Positions 7,817-17,064 of a stretch of 64,000 bases of DNA are shown in pieces. Position 1 is the first letter of the stretch. The number at the start of each line of letters is the position of its first letter. This DNA comes from Bacteroidales bacterium. Its GTDB lineage: Bacteria; Bacteroidota; Bacteroidia; Bacteroidales; UBA932. The stretch spans positions 1 through 64,000 of the forward strand of contig JAFYLU010000002.1 of NCBI GenBank assembly GCA_017550025.1, in the 5' to 3' direction. The translations under genes were made by a program, and so were the position numbers. The notes under the pieces are model-generated. The model had not been told where the DNA came from. It did not search any database and saw nothing but the letters and a program-made list of their open reading frames with translations.

Positions 7817-8308
7817 TTATCTGCGTTTTTTTCCTGTTACTTTTGAAGACAACGAATCCGGTACGAAAAGAGGATCTGCCGCAAATCTCGGACCTCCGGC
7901 CATCTTGTCCATATAGCTCTGGAGAATGATCGCCGCACTTATCTTGTCGACCGACTCCTTGTTCCTGCGTTCCTTGGCCTTCATTCCTCCGTCAATCATG
8001 GCACGATGTGCAAGCACCGATGTAAACCTCTCATCCTCAAGAGTGACCGGAACATCCGGAAAAGCCTTGGCGATCTGCTTCAGGAACACATCCACATCCT
8101 TGGCCGCTTCAGACGGAGCACCGTCCATATTCACGGGATAGCCCACGACGAAACGCACTACATTCTCGCTTTCAGCATATTTTTTAAGATATTCTATTAT
8201 CTTTGCAGATTGTACCGTCTCCAGGGCAGATGCGAATATGCCGAGAGGGTCGCTCACAGCGACACCGACTCTTTTTCTTCCGTAATCTATTCCTATGATT
8301 CTGTCCAT
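7817..8308 (-). CDS. ruvX: Putative pre-16S rRNA nuclease / Holliday junction resolvase-like RuvX (YqgF)
   Basis: 163 residues with an RNase H-like fold signature: GIDYGRKRVGVAVSD with the first catalytic Asp at residue 7, VVGYPVNMDG, and LEDERFTSV with the acidic pair. The family processes the 5' end of 16S rRNA in E. coli and was earlier proposed as a resolvase. The C-terminus has a basic tail (SSKVTGKKRR). It is the first gene of the minus-strand operon with def, pgm and an M23 peptidase. Confidence 0.93.
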   Translation of the reverse strand: MDRIIGIDYGRKRVGVAVSDPLGIFASALETVQSAKIIEYLKKYAESENVVRFVVGYPVNMDGAPSEAAKDVDVFLKQIAKAFPDVPVTLEDERFTSVLAHRAMIDGGMKAKERRNKESVDKISAAIILQSYMDKMAGGPRFAADPLFVPDSLSSKVTGKKRR

Positions 8309-8315
8309 ACGGCGG

Positions 8316-8323
8316 CAAAGTTA
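8316..8323 (-). promoter_or_regulatory. -7 element (TAACTTTG) for ruvX-def-pgm-M23
   Basis: Minus-strand TAACTTTG is only 7 bases from the ruvX ATG, so the transcript must be leaderless or nearly so. Confidence 0.6.
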
Positions 8324-8337
8324 AGAAAAAAGCATTT

Positions 8338-9186
8338 ATGAGCAAAGAGAATAAAGACAAGAGACACAGCAGGCTGCGCCTTATGATCTCTGATGACAAG
8401 ACCCATCAGCATCTTTTCAAGCTTCACTTCACCAGAACTGGATTCGTGGTGGGAGCAGTCAGCGGCACGATCGTATTTGCCGCACTGATCTTCATCATCA
8501 TCGCATACACGCCACTCAAGACATTCATACCGGGATATCCGGATGCAAGATCCAAGAGAGCGGCGATCCAGAACGCGATCCGCATCGACTCTCTTGAAAA
8601 TGTGATCTACAGATGGGAACTTTATTCGGAGAATCTCAAAAGGGTCATGGAAGGAGAAGATCCGCTCAAGATAGACAGTCTGATCAACGACGGGATCAAG
8701 AATAATTCCGCGGCAGACATGAAGAAACTTGCGGAAAAGGATTCCATCCTGCGCGAGCATGTAAGACAGGAGGAAGAATTTGGCATTTCCGACAGGGACA
8801 AGCGCAATCTCCCGATCGAAGGGCTTCATTTCTTCACGCCTCTGAAAGGAGTCATTTCTGAAGGATATGACCCTGCAGTACATCCTTTCGTAGACATCAC
8901 CGCACCTTCAGGATCAGTAGTCAAGGCCACGCTTGACGGCACCGTGATTTATGCGGGCTGGAGCGAAGAGGCAGGCTACACCATACAGCTGCAGCACGAC
9001 GGAGATATTGTCTCAATATACAAGCATAATGAGAAGCTCCTCAAGACCACCGGAGACAAGGTATCCGCAGGATCACCTATAGCCCTTGTAGGCAACACAG
9101 GAAATCTCTCTACAGGAGACCACCTTCATTTCGAGCTCTGGCACAAAGGAGAAACAGTCGACCCGACAAAATACATAAACTTTTAG
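8338..9186 (+). CDS. Membrane-anchored M23 family peptidase
   Basis: 282 residues, type II membrane protein. A basic cytoplasmic N-terminus (MSKENKDKRHSRLRLM) precedes one transmembrane helix (about 36-60, VVGAVSGTIVFAALIFIII). A coiled-coil-like segment (about 80-150) leads to an M23 domain (about 165-280) with HPFVD and HLHFELW. The zinc ligands are kept, so catalytic activity is plausible; HPFVD differs from the usual HxGxD in lacking the Gly. It is a likely cell-wall hydrolase or scaffold in growth or division. It heads an operon with dxr (5 bases apart) and is divergent from ruvX. Confidence 0.9.
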   Translation: MSKENKDKRHSRLRLMISDDKTHQHLFKLHFTRTGFVVGAVSGTIVFAALIFIIIAYTPLKTFIPGYPDARSKRAAIQNAIRIDSLENVIYRWELYSENLKRVMEGEDPLKIDSLINDGIKNNSAADMKKLAEKDSILREHVRQEEEFGISDRDKRNLPIEGLHFFTPLKGVISEGYDPAVHPFVDITAPSGSVVKATLDGTVIYAGWSEEAGYTIQLQHDGDIVSIYKHNEKLLKTTGDKVSAGSPIALVGNTGNLSTGDHLHFELWHKGETVDPTKYINF

Positions 9187-9191
9187 AAGTT

Positions 9192-10379
9192 ATGGAAAAA
9201 AGGCATATAGCCATACTCGGATCCACAGGGTCGATAGGAAGACAGGCCCTCGATGTGATCAGACAGCATAGAGACCTGTTCGAGGTGGAACTGCTTACAG
9301 CAAACAACAGTTCAGACCTCCTGATAAGTCAGGCGATAGAATTCGATGCAAATGCAGTCGTCATCTGCAATGAGGACAAATACGCCGAAGTTGCCGAGGC
9401 CCTTCAGCCACATTATATAAAGGTATTCGCAGGCATGCAGTCAGTATGCGACCTCGTCACAGGAGACAACATCGACATCGTGCTGACATCAATGGTCGGA
9501 TTCAGCGGACTTTCTTCCACTGTGGCTGCAGTAAAGGCCGGAAAAACAATAGCCCTTGCCAACAAGGAGACCCTCGTGGCGGCAGGAAAGATCGTCATGG
9601 ACCTGGCAGAAAGGCATAATGCAAGGATACTCCCTGTGGACTCGGAGCATTCGGCCATATTCCAGTGCCTCATGGGATCGGCCGGAGCCCCTGTCGAAAA
9701 GATTCATCTCACGGCATCCGGAGGCCCGTTCCGCACATGGACCAGGGAGGAGATTGCGAAGGCGACCAGAGCGCAGGCCCTCAACCATCCGAACTGGAGC
9801 ATGGGAAGCAAGATAACCATCGACTCGGCTACAATGATGAACAAGGGTCTTGAAATCATCGAGGCCCGCTGGCTCTTCGGCACGCCCGGAGAAAAGATCC
9901 AGGTTGTGGTTCATCCTGAATCCATAATACATTCCATGGTGGAATATGCAGACGGATCGGTAATCGCACAGATGGGGCACCCGGACATGCGCGAGGCCAT
10001 CCAGTTCGCCTTCAGTTACCCGTTCAGGCTTCCTCTGGACAACAGAAAGCTGAATTTCGCCGAACTCGGAAGCATGACATTCCATGCTCCTGACCAGGAA
10101 AGGTTCCCGGCGCTCCGGCTCGCCTACGAAGCATTGGAAAAGGGAGGAAACATGGCATGCATCATGAATGCCGCCAATGAAGCTGCTGTTGCAGCCTTCC
10201 TTAAGGAAAGGATAGGTTTCTATGACATAACGGAAATTGTCAGCGAATGCATGGCTGGTGCGGATTTTGCAGCAGATCCAAGCCTTGAGGCCATATTCGA
10301 AACCAACGAAAGTACTCTGGCAAAAGCTGCCGGGCTGATTGAAGAATTCGCCCGCAGAAAATCATTTCAACAACCCTGA
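9192..10379 (+). CDS. dxr: 1-deoxy-D-xylulose 5-phosphate reductoisomerase
   Basis: 395 residues. NADPH-binding GSTGSIG lies at 10-16. The catalytic region has ALANKETLV, PVDSEHSAIFQC with Asp and Glu metal ligands, TASGGPFR and NHPNWSMGSKITIDSATMMNKGLE in order, and the C-terminal helical domain ends the protein. It converts DXP to MEP in the non-mevalonate isoprenoid pathway and is the fosmidomycin target family. It lies 2 bases upstream of rseP, a frequent bacterial arrangement. Confidence 0.97.
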   Translation: MEKRHIAILGSTGSIGRQALDVIRQHRDLFEVELLTANNSSDLLISQAIEFDANAVVICNEDKYAEVAEALQPHYIKVFAGMQSVCDLVTGDNIDIVLTSMVGFSGLSSTVAAVKAGKTIALANKETLVAAGKIVMDLAERHNARILPVDSEHSAIFQCLMGSAGAPVEKIHLTASGGPFRTWTREEIAKATRAQALNHPNWSMGSKITIDSATMMNKGLEIIEARWLFGTPGEKIQVVVHPESIIHSMVEYADGSVIAQMGHPDMREAIQFAFSYPFRLPLDNRKLNFAELGSMTFHAPDQERFPALRLAYEALEKGGNMACIMNAANEAAVAAFLKERIGFYDITEIVSECMAGADFAADPSLEAIFETNESTLAKAAGLIEEFARRKSFQQP

Positions 10380-10381
10380 AA

Positions 10382-11719
10382 ATGACAGTAATCATTCAAA
10401 TAATTCAATTCGTTATAGCCCTCGGCTTGCTCATAGCCATCCATGAACTCGGCCATTTCTTTTTTGCAAAGCTGTTCGGGATAAGGGTAGACAAGTTCTT
10501 CCTTTTCTTCGACGCTTCAGATGTGAAGCTCCTCAGCACAAAGACAGGATGGTTCTCGAAGCTCTTCCCAAAGGCAAGGAATCTTGAGACAGAATACGGC
10601 ATCGGATGGCTTCCTTTGGGAGGCTACTGCAAGATAGCGGGCATGATAGACGAATCGATGGACACGGACCATCTGAAGTCAGAGCCGCAGCCATGGGAGT
10701 TCAGGTCAAAACCGGCATGGCAGAGGCTGTGTGTGATGGCCGGAGGAGTCCTGTTCAACTTCATCTTCGCCATCATCGCATATTCTTCGATACTTGCTAT
10801 CTGGGGAGACACCTACCTCGGCAACAAGGGCAGCAAGATCTATGTGAACGAACTGGCATACGAGATGGGATTCCGTAACGGAGATGAAATCCTGATGCTT
10901 GATGACTACCAGCCGGAAGACTTCAGGATGCTTCAGGCGGATCTTGCAAGGCATACTGCGCAGAAGGCAATAATATTAAGAGGTAACGACACCATTACCT
11001 TATATATAGACCACTCGATGATCGGAGATGTACTGAACACTCCGGGAATGTTTGACCTCGCTGTTCCTTTCAAGGTGAAGGGCGTTTCGGAGAATTCACC
11101 GAACTTCGGTTCTGACATCATGGAAGGAGACATGATATTCTCCATAGACAGCCTCTCCGTGAGCTTCGTGCAGGACGCATGGCCCATCCTCGAAGAAAGG
11201 AGGGGATGCACGGCAGAAGTCGGCATCATAAGGGGAAGAGACACGCTGACAAGGATGATGCAGGTGGACACAGCTGGAAAACTGGGCGTCTTGCTTGTTC
11301 AGCCTGATTTCCAGAAGAAGGAGTACACCTTGATATCGGCCATCCCTGCAGGATTGAAAAAGACATTCAGCACGATCGGCGGATATGTCCAGGACCTCAA
11401 GCTGGTGGCCACACCGAGCACAGAGGCATACAAATCACTGGGAAGTTTCATCTCCATCGGACAGATCTTCCCTCCGATGTGGGACTGGTACAGTTTCCTC
11501 AGCATCATAGCCCTTCTTTCTGTCATGCTCGGAGTGATGAATCTGCTTCCTGTTCCCGCACTTGACGGTGGACACATGGTGTTCACCATATACGAAATGA
11601 TTACAGGAAGCAAGCCAAGCGACAAGTTCCTGTATATAATGCAGATCATTGGCATGCTGCTTATATTCGGACTCATGTTCCTGGCATTCGGCAACGACAT
11701 TGCGAGATTATTAAGATAA
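10382..11719 (+). CDS. rseP: RIP metalloprotease RseP (site-2 protease family)
   Basis: 445 residues, integral membrane protein. The zinc motif HELGH is at 21-25 in the first helix and the second metal motif is MNLLPVPALDGGHM near residue 390. Two PDZ-like regions lie between (around NELAYEMGFRNGDEI and VSENSPNFGSDIMEGD). Transmembrane segments lie at about 5-25, 120-140 and two at the C-terminus. The family cleaves anti-sigma factors and remnant signal peptides inside the membrane; the substrate here is not known. It shares an operon with dxr and a DUF4837 lipoprotein. Confidence 0.95.
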   Translation: MTVIIQIIQFVIALGLLIAIHELGHFFFAKLFGIRVDKFFLFFDASDVKLLSTKTGWFSKLFPKARNLETEYGIGWLPLGGYCKIAGMIDESMDTDHLKSEPQPWEFRSKPAWQRLCVMAGGVLFNFIFAIIAYSSILAIWGDTYLGNKGSKIYVNELAYEMGFRNGDEILMLDDYQPEDFRMLQADLARHTAQKAIILRGNDTITLYIDHSMIGDVLNTPGMFDLAVPFKVKGVSENSPNFGSDIMEGDMIFSIDSLSVSFVQDAWPILEERRGCTAEVGIIRGRDTLTRMMQVDTAGKLGVLLVQPDFQKKEYTLISAIPAGLKKTFSTIGGYVQDLKLVATPSTEAYKSLGSFISIGQIFPPMWDWYSFLSIIALLSVMLGVMNLLPVPALDGGHMVFTIYEMITGSKPSDKFLYIMQIIGMLLIFGLMFLAFGNDIARLLR

Positions 11720-11735
11720 CAAAACAGTTCATACC

Positions 11736-12752
11736 ATGAAACGATTTCTCAAATATCTGGCATTGGCTGCAGCAGCAGTGATGACCATCGTATCATGCAG
11801 CGAGGAAAAGAGGAAGAAGGCCCTCCTGCCTAACATCAGTGGAAAAGCCGGCGAAGTCATTGTCGTAATAGACCAGGGAATCTGGGAAGGAAGCGTAGGA
11901 ACAGTACTGCGCGACAGCCTTGCTGCAGATTGTCCATATCTCCCCCAGAGAGAGCCGCTATACACACTTGTGAATGTCGCTCCAAGCGGCTTCAACAACA
12001 TGTTCCAGATACACAGGAACATCATTATTGTAAATGTGAGCAGCAGCGTGACAGAACCGGGCATCCTTTTCAAGAAAGACCAGTGGGCGGCTCCGCAGTA
12101 CGTGATATATGTAAATGCGGCTGACAGCGATGAAGCGGCATCCATCATAAAGGAAAACAGCCAGAAGATGATAACAGTGCTTGAACAGGCCGAAAGAGAC
12201 CGCCTTATGGCAAACACAAAAAAATATGAGGAACTCAAGCTCTCCCCAGTCGTAACAGAAATGGTCGGAGGCTCACCTCGTTTCCCTTCAGGTTACCAGC
12301 TCAAGAAAAAGACAGACGACTTCATCTGGATCACCTACGACACCCAGTTCACCCAGCAGAGCGTGCTCGTATTCAAATACCCTGTCGTGGAAGGCGAAGA
12401 CATGATGAGTCCGGAAAGTCTCATCGCGGAAAACAACAAGATGCTCAAGAACAATGTACCCGGCATGTTTGAAAACACCTACATGACCATAGCACCGGTA
12501 ATAACTCCATCGGTGAAGTACATGAAATATAAAGGTATTGACTTTGCGGAGATCAGAGGACTGTGGGAAGTTCACAACGACTATATGGGCGGACCGTTCG
12601 TCGCACACGCTTTCTATAGTGAAGACGGAAAAGAAATAATCGTACTTGAGGCATTTGTTTTCGCACCAAAATACGATAAAAGACAGTACCTGAGGCAGGT
12701 AGAGTCTATACTTTACTCTTTTGCATGGGCAGAAAAGGATACTGAAAAATAA
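11736..12752 (+). CDS. DUF4837 family lipoprotein
   Basis: 338 residues. The signal peptide MKRFLKYLALAAAAVMTIVSC has a lipobox cysteine at 21 followed by SEEKRKK. The body matches the Bacteroidota DUF4837 family as I know it (KAGEVIVVIDQGIWEG, RNIIIVNV, QWAAPQYVI, EIRGLWEVHNDYMGGPFV). The family has no established function and is commonly found in this envelope operon next to rseP and dxr. It is 16 bases after rseP, so co-transcription is likely. It is probably a periplasmic-face or surface lipoprotein. Confidence 0.85.
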   Translation: MKRFLKYLALAAAAVMTIVSCSEEKRKKALLPNISGKAGEVIVVIDQGIWEGSVGTVLRDSLAADCPYLPQREPLYTLVNVAPSGFNNMFQIHRNIIIVNVSSSVTEPGILFKKDQWAAPQYVIYVNAADSDEAASIIKENSQKMITVLEQAERDRLMANTKKYEELKLSPVVTEMVGGSPRFPSGYQLKKKTDDFIWITYDTQFTQQSVLVFKYPVVEGEDMMSPESLIAENNKMLKNNVPGMFENTYMTIAPVITPSVKYMKYKGIDFAEIRGLWEVHNDYMGGPFVAHAFYSEDGKEIIVLEAFVFAPKYDKRQYLRQVESILYSFAWAEKDTEK

Positions 12753-12778
12753 TATTTGCAAAATATTTTCCGAATTTC

Positions 12779-12809
12779 TTTGCATTTTAAAATTTAATTT
12801 CTACCTTTG
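12779..12809 (+). promoter_or_regulatory. Promoter for tRNA-Glu-rpsT
   Basis: TTTG at 12779-12782, then 19 bases, then TACCTTTG at 12802-12809: an essentially perfect Bacteroidota housekeeping promoter. It lies 29 bases before the tRNA. Confidence 0.85.
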
Positions 12810-12838
12810 CACTCCCATTCGTAAAAGATGGTCAGTTT

Positions 12839-12910
12839 GGTCGGTTCGTCTATCGGTTAGGACTCAAGATTTTCATTCTTGCAAGAGGGGTTCGATTCCC
12901 CTACCGACTA
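12839..12910 (+). tRNA. tRNA-Glu (UUC anticodon)
   Basis: A 72-base cloverleaf. Acceptor GGTCGGT pairs with ACCGACT (one G-U), the anticodon arm is CAAGA-TTTTCAT-TCTTG with TTC, and the T arm is AGGGG-TTCGATT-CCCCT. No CCA is encoded. It is followed by rpsT after 25 bases with no new promoter. Confidence 0.95.
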
Positions 12911-12935
12911 CAAAAAATATAAAAAAATAAAAATA

Positions 12936-13190
12936 ATGGCAAATCACGCATCAGCAGACAAGCGCTATCGCCAGAGCGAGAGGCGCAGATTGCATAATAA
13001 GTATTATGCAAAGACTACAAGAAACGCAATTCGTGCGATTCGTAACACAACTGACAAGACTGCAGCAGAGGCTAACGCACCAAAGGTTTATGCAATGATC
13101 GACAAGCTCGCAAAGATCGGCGTTATCCACAAGAACAAGGCTGCCAACCTCAAGAGCGGTATCGCAGTCTACATCAACAAGCTTTCATAA
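12936..13190 (+). CDS. rpsT: 30S ribosomal protein S20
   Basis: 84 residues, Lys/Arg/Ala-rich and wholly helical in character, matching S20 ([32 protein letters not shown], and a C-terminal [19 protein letters not shown]). It binds 16S rRNA early in small-subunit assembly. The ATG at 12936 was chosen because an upstream in-frame start would lie within the tRNA. It is co-transcribed with tRNA-Glu and ended by a strong terminator. Confidence 0.96.
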   Translation: MANHASADKRYRQSERRRLHNKYYAKTTRNAIRAIRNTTDKTAAEANAPKVYAMIDKLAKIGVIHKNKAANLKSGIAVYINKLS

Positions 13191-13226
13191 AGAAAATACT
13201 CCTTATTTAAAGGTTCTTATAGCTGA

Positions 13227-13262
13227 AAAAAGCTGTTCCATACCGGGACAGCTTTTTTTATT
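13227..13262 (+). terminator. Intrinsic terminator after rpsT
   Basis: Hairpin with arms AAGCTGT and ACAGCTT around CCATACCGGG-type loop bases, followed by a run of seven T. Confidence 0.88.
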
Positions 13263-13303
13263 ATAATACACCACCATTTTCGTGGACAAGCTTGAACCAA
13301 GTC

Positions 13304-13359
13304 ATGCCCGACCTGATCGGGCATCCTATACGGAACAGATTCCCGGTCAAGCCGGGAAT
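13304..13359. repeat. REP-like palindrome pair, family B
   Basis: Two short palindromes lie 14 bases apart. The first has arms ATGCCCGA and TCGGGCAT with loop CCTGA (13304-13324); the second has arms ATTCCCGG and CCGGGAAT with loop TCAAG (13339-13359). A degenerate copy of the second is found inside the moxR operon at about 37391. They differ in sequence from family A. Confidence 0.75.
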
Positions 13360-13686
13360 TTCATGGACAGAGAAATCAAAGGGGGCATCGATCGTGCAGT
13401 CTGCTTCAGCAATTGGCTGGTGTATATGCCAGCTCGATGCCCGGGATTAATTAGATTTTAACAAGCCTGATGACAAAAAGCCCTGTTCTTAACCTGTCGC
13501 AGAAGAGAATTTAGCGGAAAAAGTGAAAAAGTTTAAAATTTTGAAAATTTTATCAAAATTATGATTTATTAATGCTCGTCTAAAGCCGCTTACAATTCGT
13601 AAGATAATTTTAAAATAATTTTAAGAATAGAGCTGTTAAAACGAAATAGCAAAAATATAACGCCACAAAATCAGCAAAAAATGGTG

Positions 13687-13718
13687 TTTGGATTTTAAAA
13701 AAACATTATTGAACTTTG
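13687..13718 (+). promoter_or_regulatory. Candidate promoter of first susC operon
   Basis: TTTG at 13687-13690, then 20 bases, then GAACTTTG at 13711-13718, which matches TAnnTTTG except for the first base. It predicts a start near 13725, giving a leader of about 93 bases before susC. Confidence 0.55.
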
Positions 13719-13724
13719 TAGAGA

Positions 13725-13752
13725 GGCGCTATTGAAGACGCCCGTTTTTTTT
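13725..13752 (+). promoter_or_regulatory. Hairpin plus T8 tract at the predicted 5' end of the susC mRNA
   Basis: GGCGCT pairs with AGACGCC with one bulged A, then CG and eight T. The form is that of an intrinsic terminator, but it lies at or just after the predicted transcription start. It could be an attenuator, a 5'-stabilising hairpin, or the end of an upstream short RNA. The stem is short, so this is tentative. Confidence 0.35.
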
Positions 13753-13817
13753 AGTGCATGAAAGTGTAGTGCTACTAAAGTAATCAATATTTATGTTTAA
13801 CAACTAAAATCAACACT

Positions 13818-16800
13818 ATGAAAAGATCCTTAATGTTGATGATCGCCTTGCTCATAGCGAGCATAGGCATCGCTACGGCTCAGACCTTGACAGTAAGGGG
13901 TACAGTCGTATCAGAAAGTGATGGCCAGCCGGTTGTCGGAGCCTATGTACTTGTACATGGAACGACTCTTGGCACTATTACCAATGCTGAAGGACAGTTC
14001 AGGATTGACGATGTACCTGCAAATGCAGGTGAAATCATCGTGTCATACCTCGGTATGACCACAGCCTCTGCACCTGTTCAGGCTGACCCAGTAAGGGTGG
14101 TACTCAAGGAAGACCGCAATTTCCTCGAAGAGACCATCGTAGTCGCATTCGGTACTTCTACAAAGGAGTCGTTCACCGGTTCCGCTGCAGTAGTAGGCGC
14201 TGACGCGATTGCGGAAACACAGTCATCAGACGTTACACGTGCCCTCGAAGGTAGGGTTGCCGGTGTACAGATGACAACTTCAAGCGGTACAATCGGCAGC
14301 AGTTCGCCGACTATCCGAATCCGAGGATTCACATCAATCAATGCAGGAAACGACCCTCTCTACGTCGTTGACGGTGTTCCATTCTCCGGAAGCATTGACA
14401 ACATCAACCCTGCAGATATCGAGTCTTTGACAGTCCTCAAGGATGCTGCGTCAAACGCACTCTACGGTGCCCGTGGTGCAAACGGTGTCATCATGATCAC
14501 TACAAAGAAGGCAAAGGCAGGCGAAGCTGTCGTTACAGTTGACGCAAAATGGGGTGTGAACTCAAAGGCCCTCAACGAGTACGATGTGATCACAGATCCT
14601 GCACAGTACTACGAGGCTCACTATATGGCCCTCCGCAACTATTATGTTGACAAGAACAACCTCAGCGCAGCTGACGCTCATTTCAGGGCTGCATCTGTTG
14701 TTGCAGGAAGCCCACAGGACGGTGGTCTCGGATATCAGGTATTCACAGTTCCTGAAGGACAGGCATTCATCGGAACAAACGGCAAGGTGAACCCTTCCGC
14801 TACTCTCGGCCGTTTTGTCGAGCACAATGGAACACAGTACTGGGTAAGCCCTGACAACTGGATTGACGAGACTTACAGACAGAGCCTCCGTCAGGAGTAT
14901 AATGTAAGCGTTTCAGGAAAGTCCGGAAACGGTTCATACCTCGCATCTTTCGGTTACCTCAATAACAAGGGTATCGTTGTAGGAAACGACATGTATCGTT
15001 ATACTGCACGACTCAAGGCAGATTACCAGGCAAAGAAGTGGCTCAAGGTAGGTGCCAACTTCGGTTATACCAACTTCAACTACAACAACGGTAACTCTGC
15101 AGAGGGTTCAGGCGGATCGACTGCCAATGTATTCGCATTCGCGTCATCAGTGGCTCCTATCTATCCTGTATATCTCCGTGACGCAAACAAGAACATCATG
15201 ATCGACAGCCGCGGATACAAGATCCATGACTATGGTGACGGTATGAACGCAGGTCTTACACGACCATACCTCGAGGGTGCCAACCCACTCCAGGAGATCA
15301 CATTGAACAGATCTAATTCAGAAGGAAACTCACTCAACACCACAGGTTTTGCAGAGGTTGAGTTCTTTGACGGACTTAAGTTCACATTCAATGCAGGTAT
15401 CGGTCTCAACGAGTCAAGATACACCAGCACAAAGAACCCTTTCTACGGACAGTTCGCAGAGGGCGGTGGTAGTGTATCAAAGGAGCACTCAAGAACACTT
15501 TATGTGAACCTCCAGCAGCTCCTCACTTACGACAAGACATTCGGCGGAGTACATCATGTAAGCCTCCTCGCAGGTCACGAGTCATACAAGAGCACAGGTG
15601 TGACTGTAGGTGCAAGCCGCTCGAAGATGTTCTCCATCGACAACGCCGAGCTCAGCGGTGCAGTAGTTGACGGTGAAAGCTCATACTCATCGAAGTCAAT
15701 GTACAACAACGAAGGTTACCTCGCAAGAGCACAGTATGACTACGAGAACAGATACTTCTTCAATGCTTCATACCGTCGCGACGCATCTTCACGCTTCCAT
15801 CCGGACCACCGCTGGGGTAACTTCTGGTCACTCGGTGCAGCATGGCTCCTCAACGAAGAGAACTGGTTCAACGCATCATGGGTGAACATGCTCAAGGTCA
15901 AGGCTTCTTACGGTTCACAGGGTAACGACGCTATCGGTAACTACCGTTACACAGACACATATTCAGTGGAGAACCTCGAAGGTGAGATCGCTACAACTTT
16001 CGTATCAAAGGGTAACGAGAACATTACATGGGAGACTAACGCCAATTTCAACGCCGGTGTAGAATTCGCTCTCTTCAAGAACAGACTTTCAGGTTCGGTA
16101 GAGTACTTCTATCGTAAGACTTCAGACATGCTCTTCTTCTTCAATGTCGCTACATCATCAGGATACAGCGGATACTATGACAACATCGGAGACATGAGGA
16201 ATTCCGGAGTCGAGATCGACCTCAACGCTAATCTCGTGAACACAAGAAACATCCAGTGGGACGTATACGCAAACGCAACTCACTACACCAACAAGGTGCT
16301 CTATCTCCCTGAAAAGAACAAGAGACAGACACATGAGGGTTATGAGGGTTACGAGACCGGTAACAAGTTCATTGCCGAGGGTCTTCCTTTGAACACATTC
16401 TTCATGCCTAAATATGCAGGCGTAGACAAGACTACCGGTGAGGCGATGTGGTACAAGGACATCCTTGACGCTGAAGGAAACATCACTGGTCGCGAGACTA
16501 CAAAGGTATATGACGAGGCAACAGACTACCTCTGCGATGACCCTACACCTCTCTTCTATGGTGGTTTCGGTACATCAATCAGCCTCTACGGCTTCGACCT
16601 TTCTGCTAACTTCACTTATTCAGTAGGTGGTCTTACATATGATTCAGGATATGCTGGTTATATGAGCAACCCAAGCACAGGTGGTGGAGACAACTATCAT
16701 AAGGATATCTTCAACGCATGGTCGCCTTCAAACACTGATTCAAACATTCCAAGATGGCAGTACGGTGACCTCTACCCTGCTTCGACTTCAGACCGCTTCC

Positions 16801-17036
16801 TCGTACCGGCAAGCTATCTGAACTTCCAGAATGCACAGATCGGTTACACTATCCCTGAAAGACTTACAAAGAAGATCAAGGTGAACAGAATCCGCGTATA
16901 CCTGGCATGCGACAACATCGTATACTGGTCATACAGAAAGGGTCTCGACCCACGCTACTCATTCAGCGGTTCGACAAACACAGCGGTCAACTCGCCTATC
17001 CGTACCGTTTCAGGAGGTATTAACATCACATTCTAA
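13818..17036 (+). CDS. susC: SusC/RagA family TonB-linked outer membrane protein (first locus)
   Basis: 1072 residues. Signal peptide 1-21 ends at ATAQ. A carboxypeptidase-regulatory-like Ig domain spans about 24-100, the TonB plug about 110-220 (ALEGRVAGVQM, PTIRIRGF, DPLYVVDGVPF, and the SusC signature LYGARGANGVIMITTKKA), and the rest is a 22-strand-type beta-barrel ending in GGINITF with a terminal Phe. It imports a ligand, usually an oligosaccharide or peptide, with its SusD lid; the ligand is unknown. Codon choice is strongly biased (CTC, AAG, GCA, GGT), as in groEL, which suggests high expression. A SusD gene follows after 28 bases. Confidence 0.96.
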   Translation: MKRSLMLMIALLIASIGIATAQTLTVRGTVVSESDGQPVVGAYVLVHGTTLGTITNAEGQFRIDDVPANAGEIIVSYLGMTTASAPVQADPVRVVLKEDRNFLEETIVVAFGTSTKESFTGSAAVVGADAIAETQSSDVTRALEGRVAGVQMTTSSGTIGSSSPTIRIRGFTSINAGNDPLYVVDGVPFSGSIDNINPADIESLTVLKDAASNALYGARGANGVIMITTKKAKAGEAVVTVDAKWGVNSKALNEYDVITDPAQYYEAHYMALRNYYVDKNNLSAADAHFRAASVVAGSPQDGGLGYQVFTVPEGQAFIGTNGKVNPSATLGRFVEHNGTQYWVSPDNWIDETYRQSLRQEYNVSVSGKSGNGSYLASFGYLNNKGIVVGNDMYRYTARLKADYQAKKWLKVGANFGYTNFNYNNGNSAEGSGGSTANVFAFASSVAPIYPVYLRDANKNIMIDSRGYKIHDYGDGMNAGLTRPYLEGANPLQEITLNRSNSEGNSLNTTGFAEVEFFDGLKFTFNAGIGLNESRYTSTKNPFYGQFAEGGGSVSKEHSRTLYVNLQQLLTYDKTFGGVHHVSLLAGHESYKSTGVTVGASRSKMFSIDNAELSGAVVDGESSYSSKSMYNNEGYLARAQYDYENRYFFNASYRRDASSRFHPDHRWGNFWSLGAAWLLNEENWFNASWVNMLKVKASYGSQGNDAIGNYRYTDTYSVENLEGEIATTFVSKGNENITWETNANFNAGVEFALFKNRLSGSVEYFYRKTSDMLFFFNVATSSGYSGYYDNIGDMRNSGVEIDLNANLVNTRNIQWDVYANATHYTNKVLYLPEKNKRQTHEGYEGYETGNKFIAEGLPLNTFFMPKYAGVDKTTGEAMWYKDILDAEGNITGRETTKVYDEATDYLCDDPTPLFYGGFGTSISLYGFDLSANFTYSVGGLTYDSGYAGYMSNPSTGGGDNYHKDIFNAWSPSNTDSNIPRWQYGDLYPASTSDRFLVPASYLNFQNAQIGYTIPERLTKKIKVNRIRVYLACDNIVYWSYRKGLDPRYSFSGSTNTAVNSPIRTVSGGINITF

Positions 17037-17064
17037 TGTCCAACAATGTTAAAAGAATGTAATT

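Larger units (their letters stand above)
13263..13817. other. Long intergenic region upstream of the first SusC/SusD locus
   Basis: About 550 bases without a gene. The left part (13304-13359) carries two REP-like palindromes. A further imperfect inverted repeat has outer arms GCATCGA at 13385-13391 and TCGATGC at 13434-13440. From about 13500 the sequence becomes very A+T-rich, then come the susC promoter and a hairpin with a T tract (listed separately). I see no regulator gene or credible small ORF. Confidence 0.6.
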
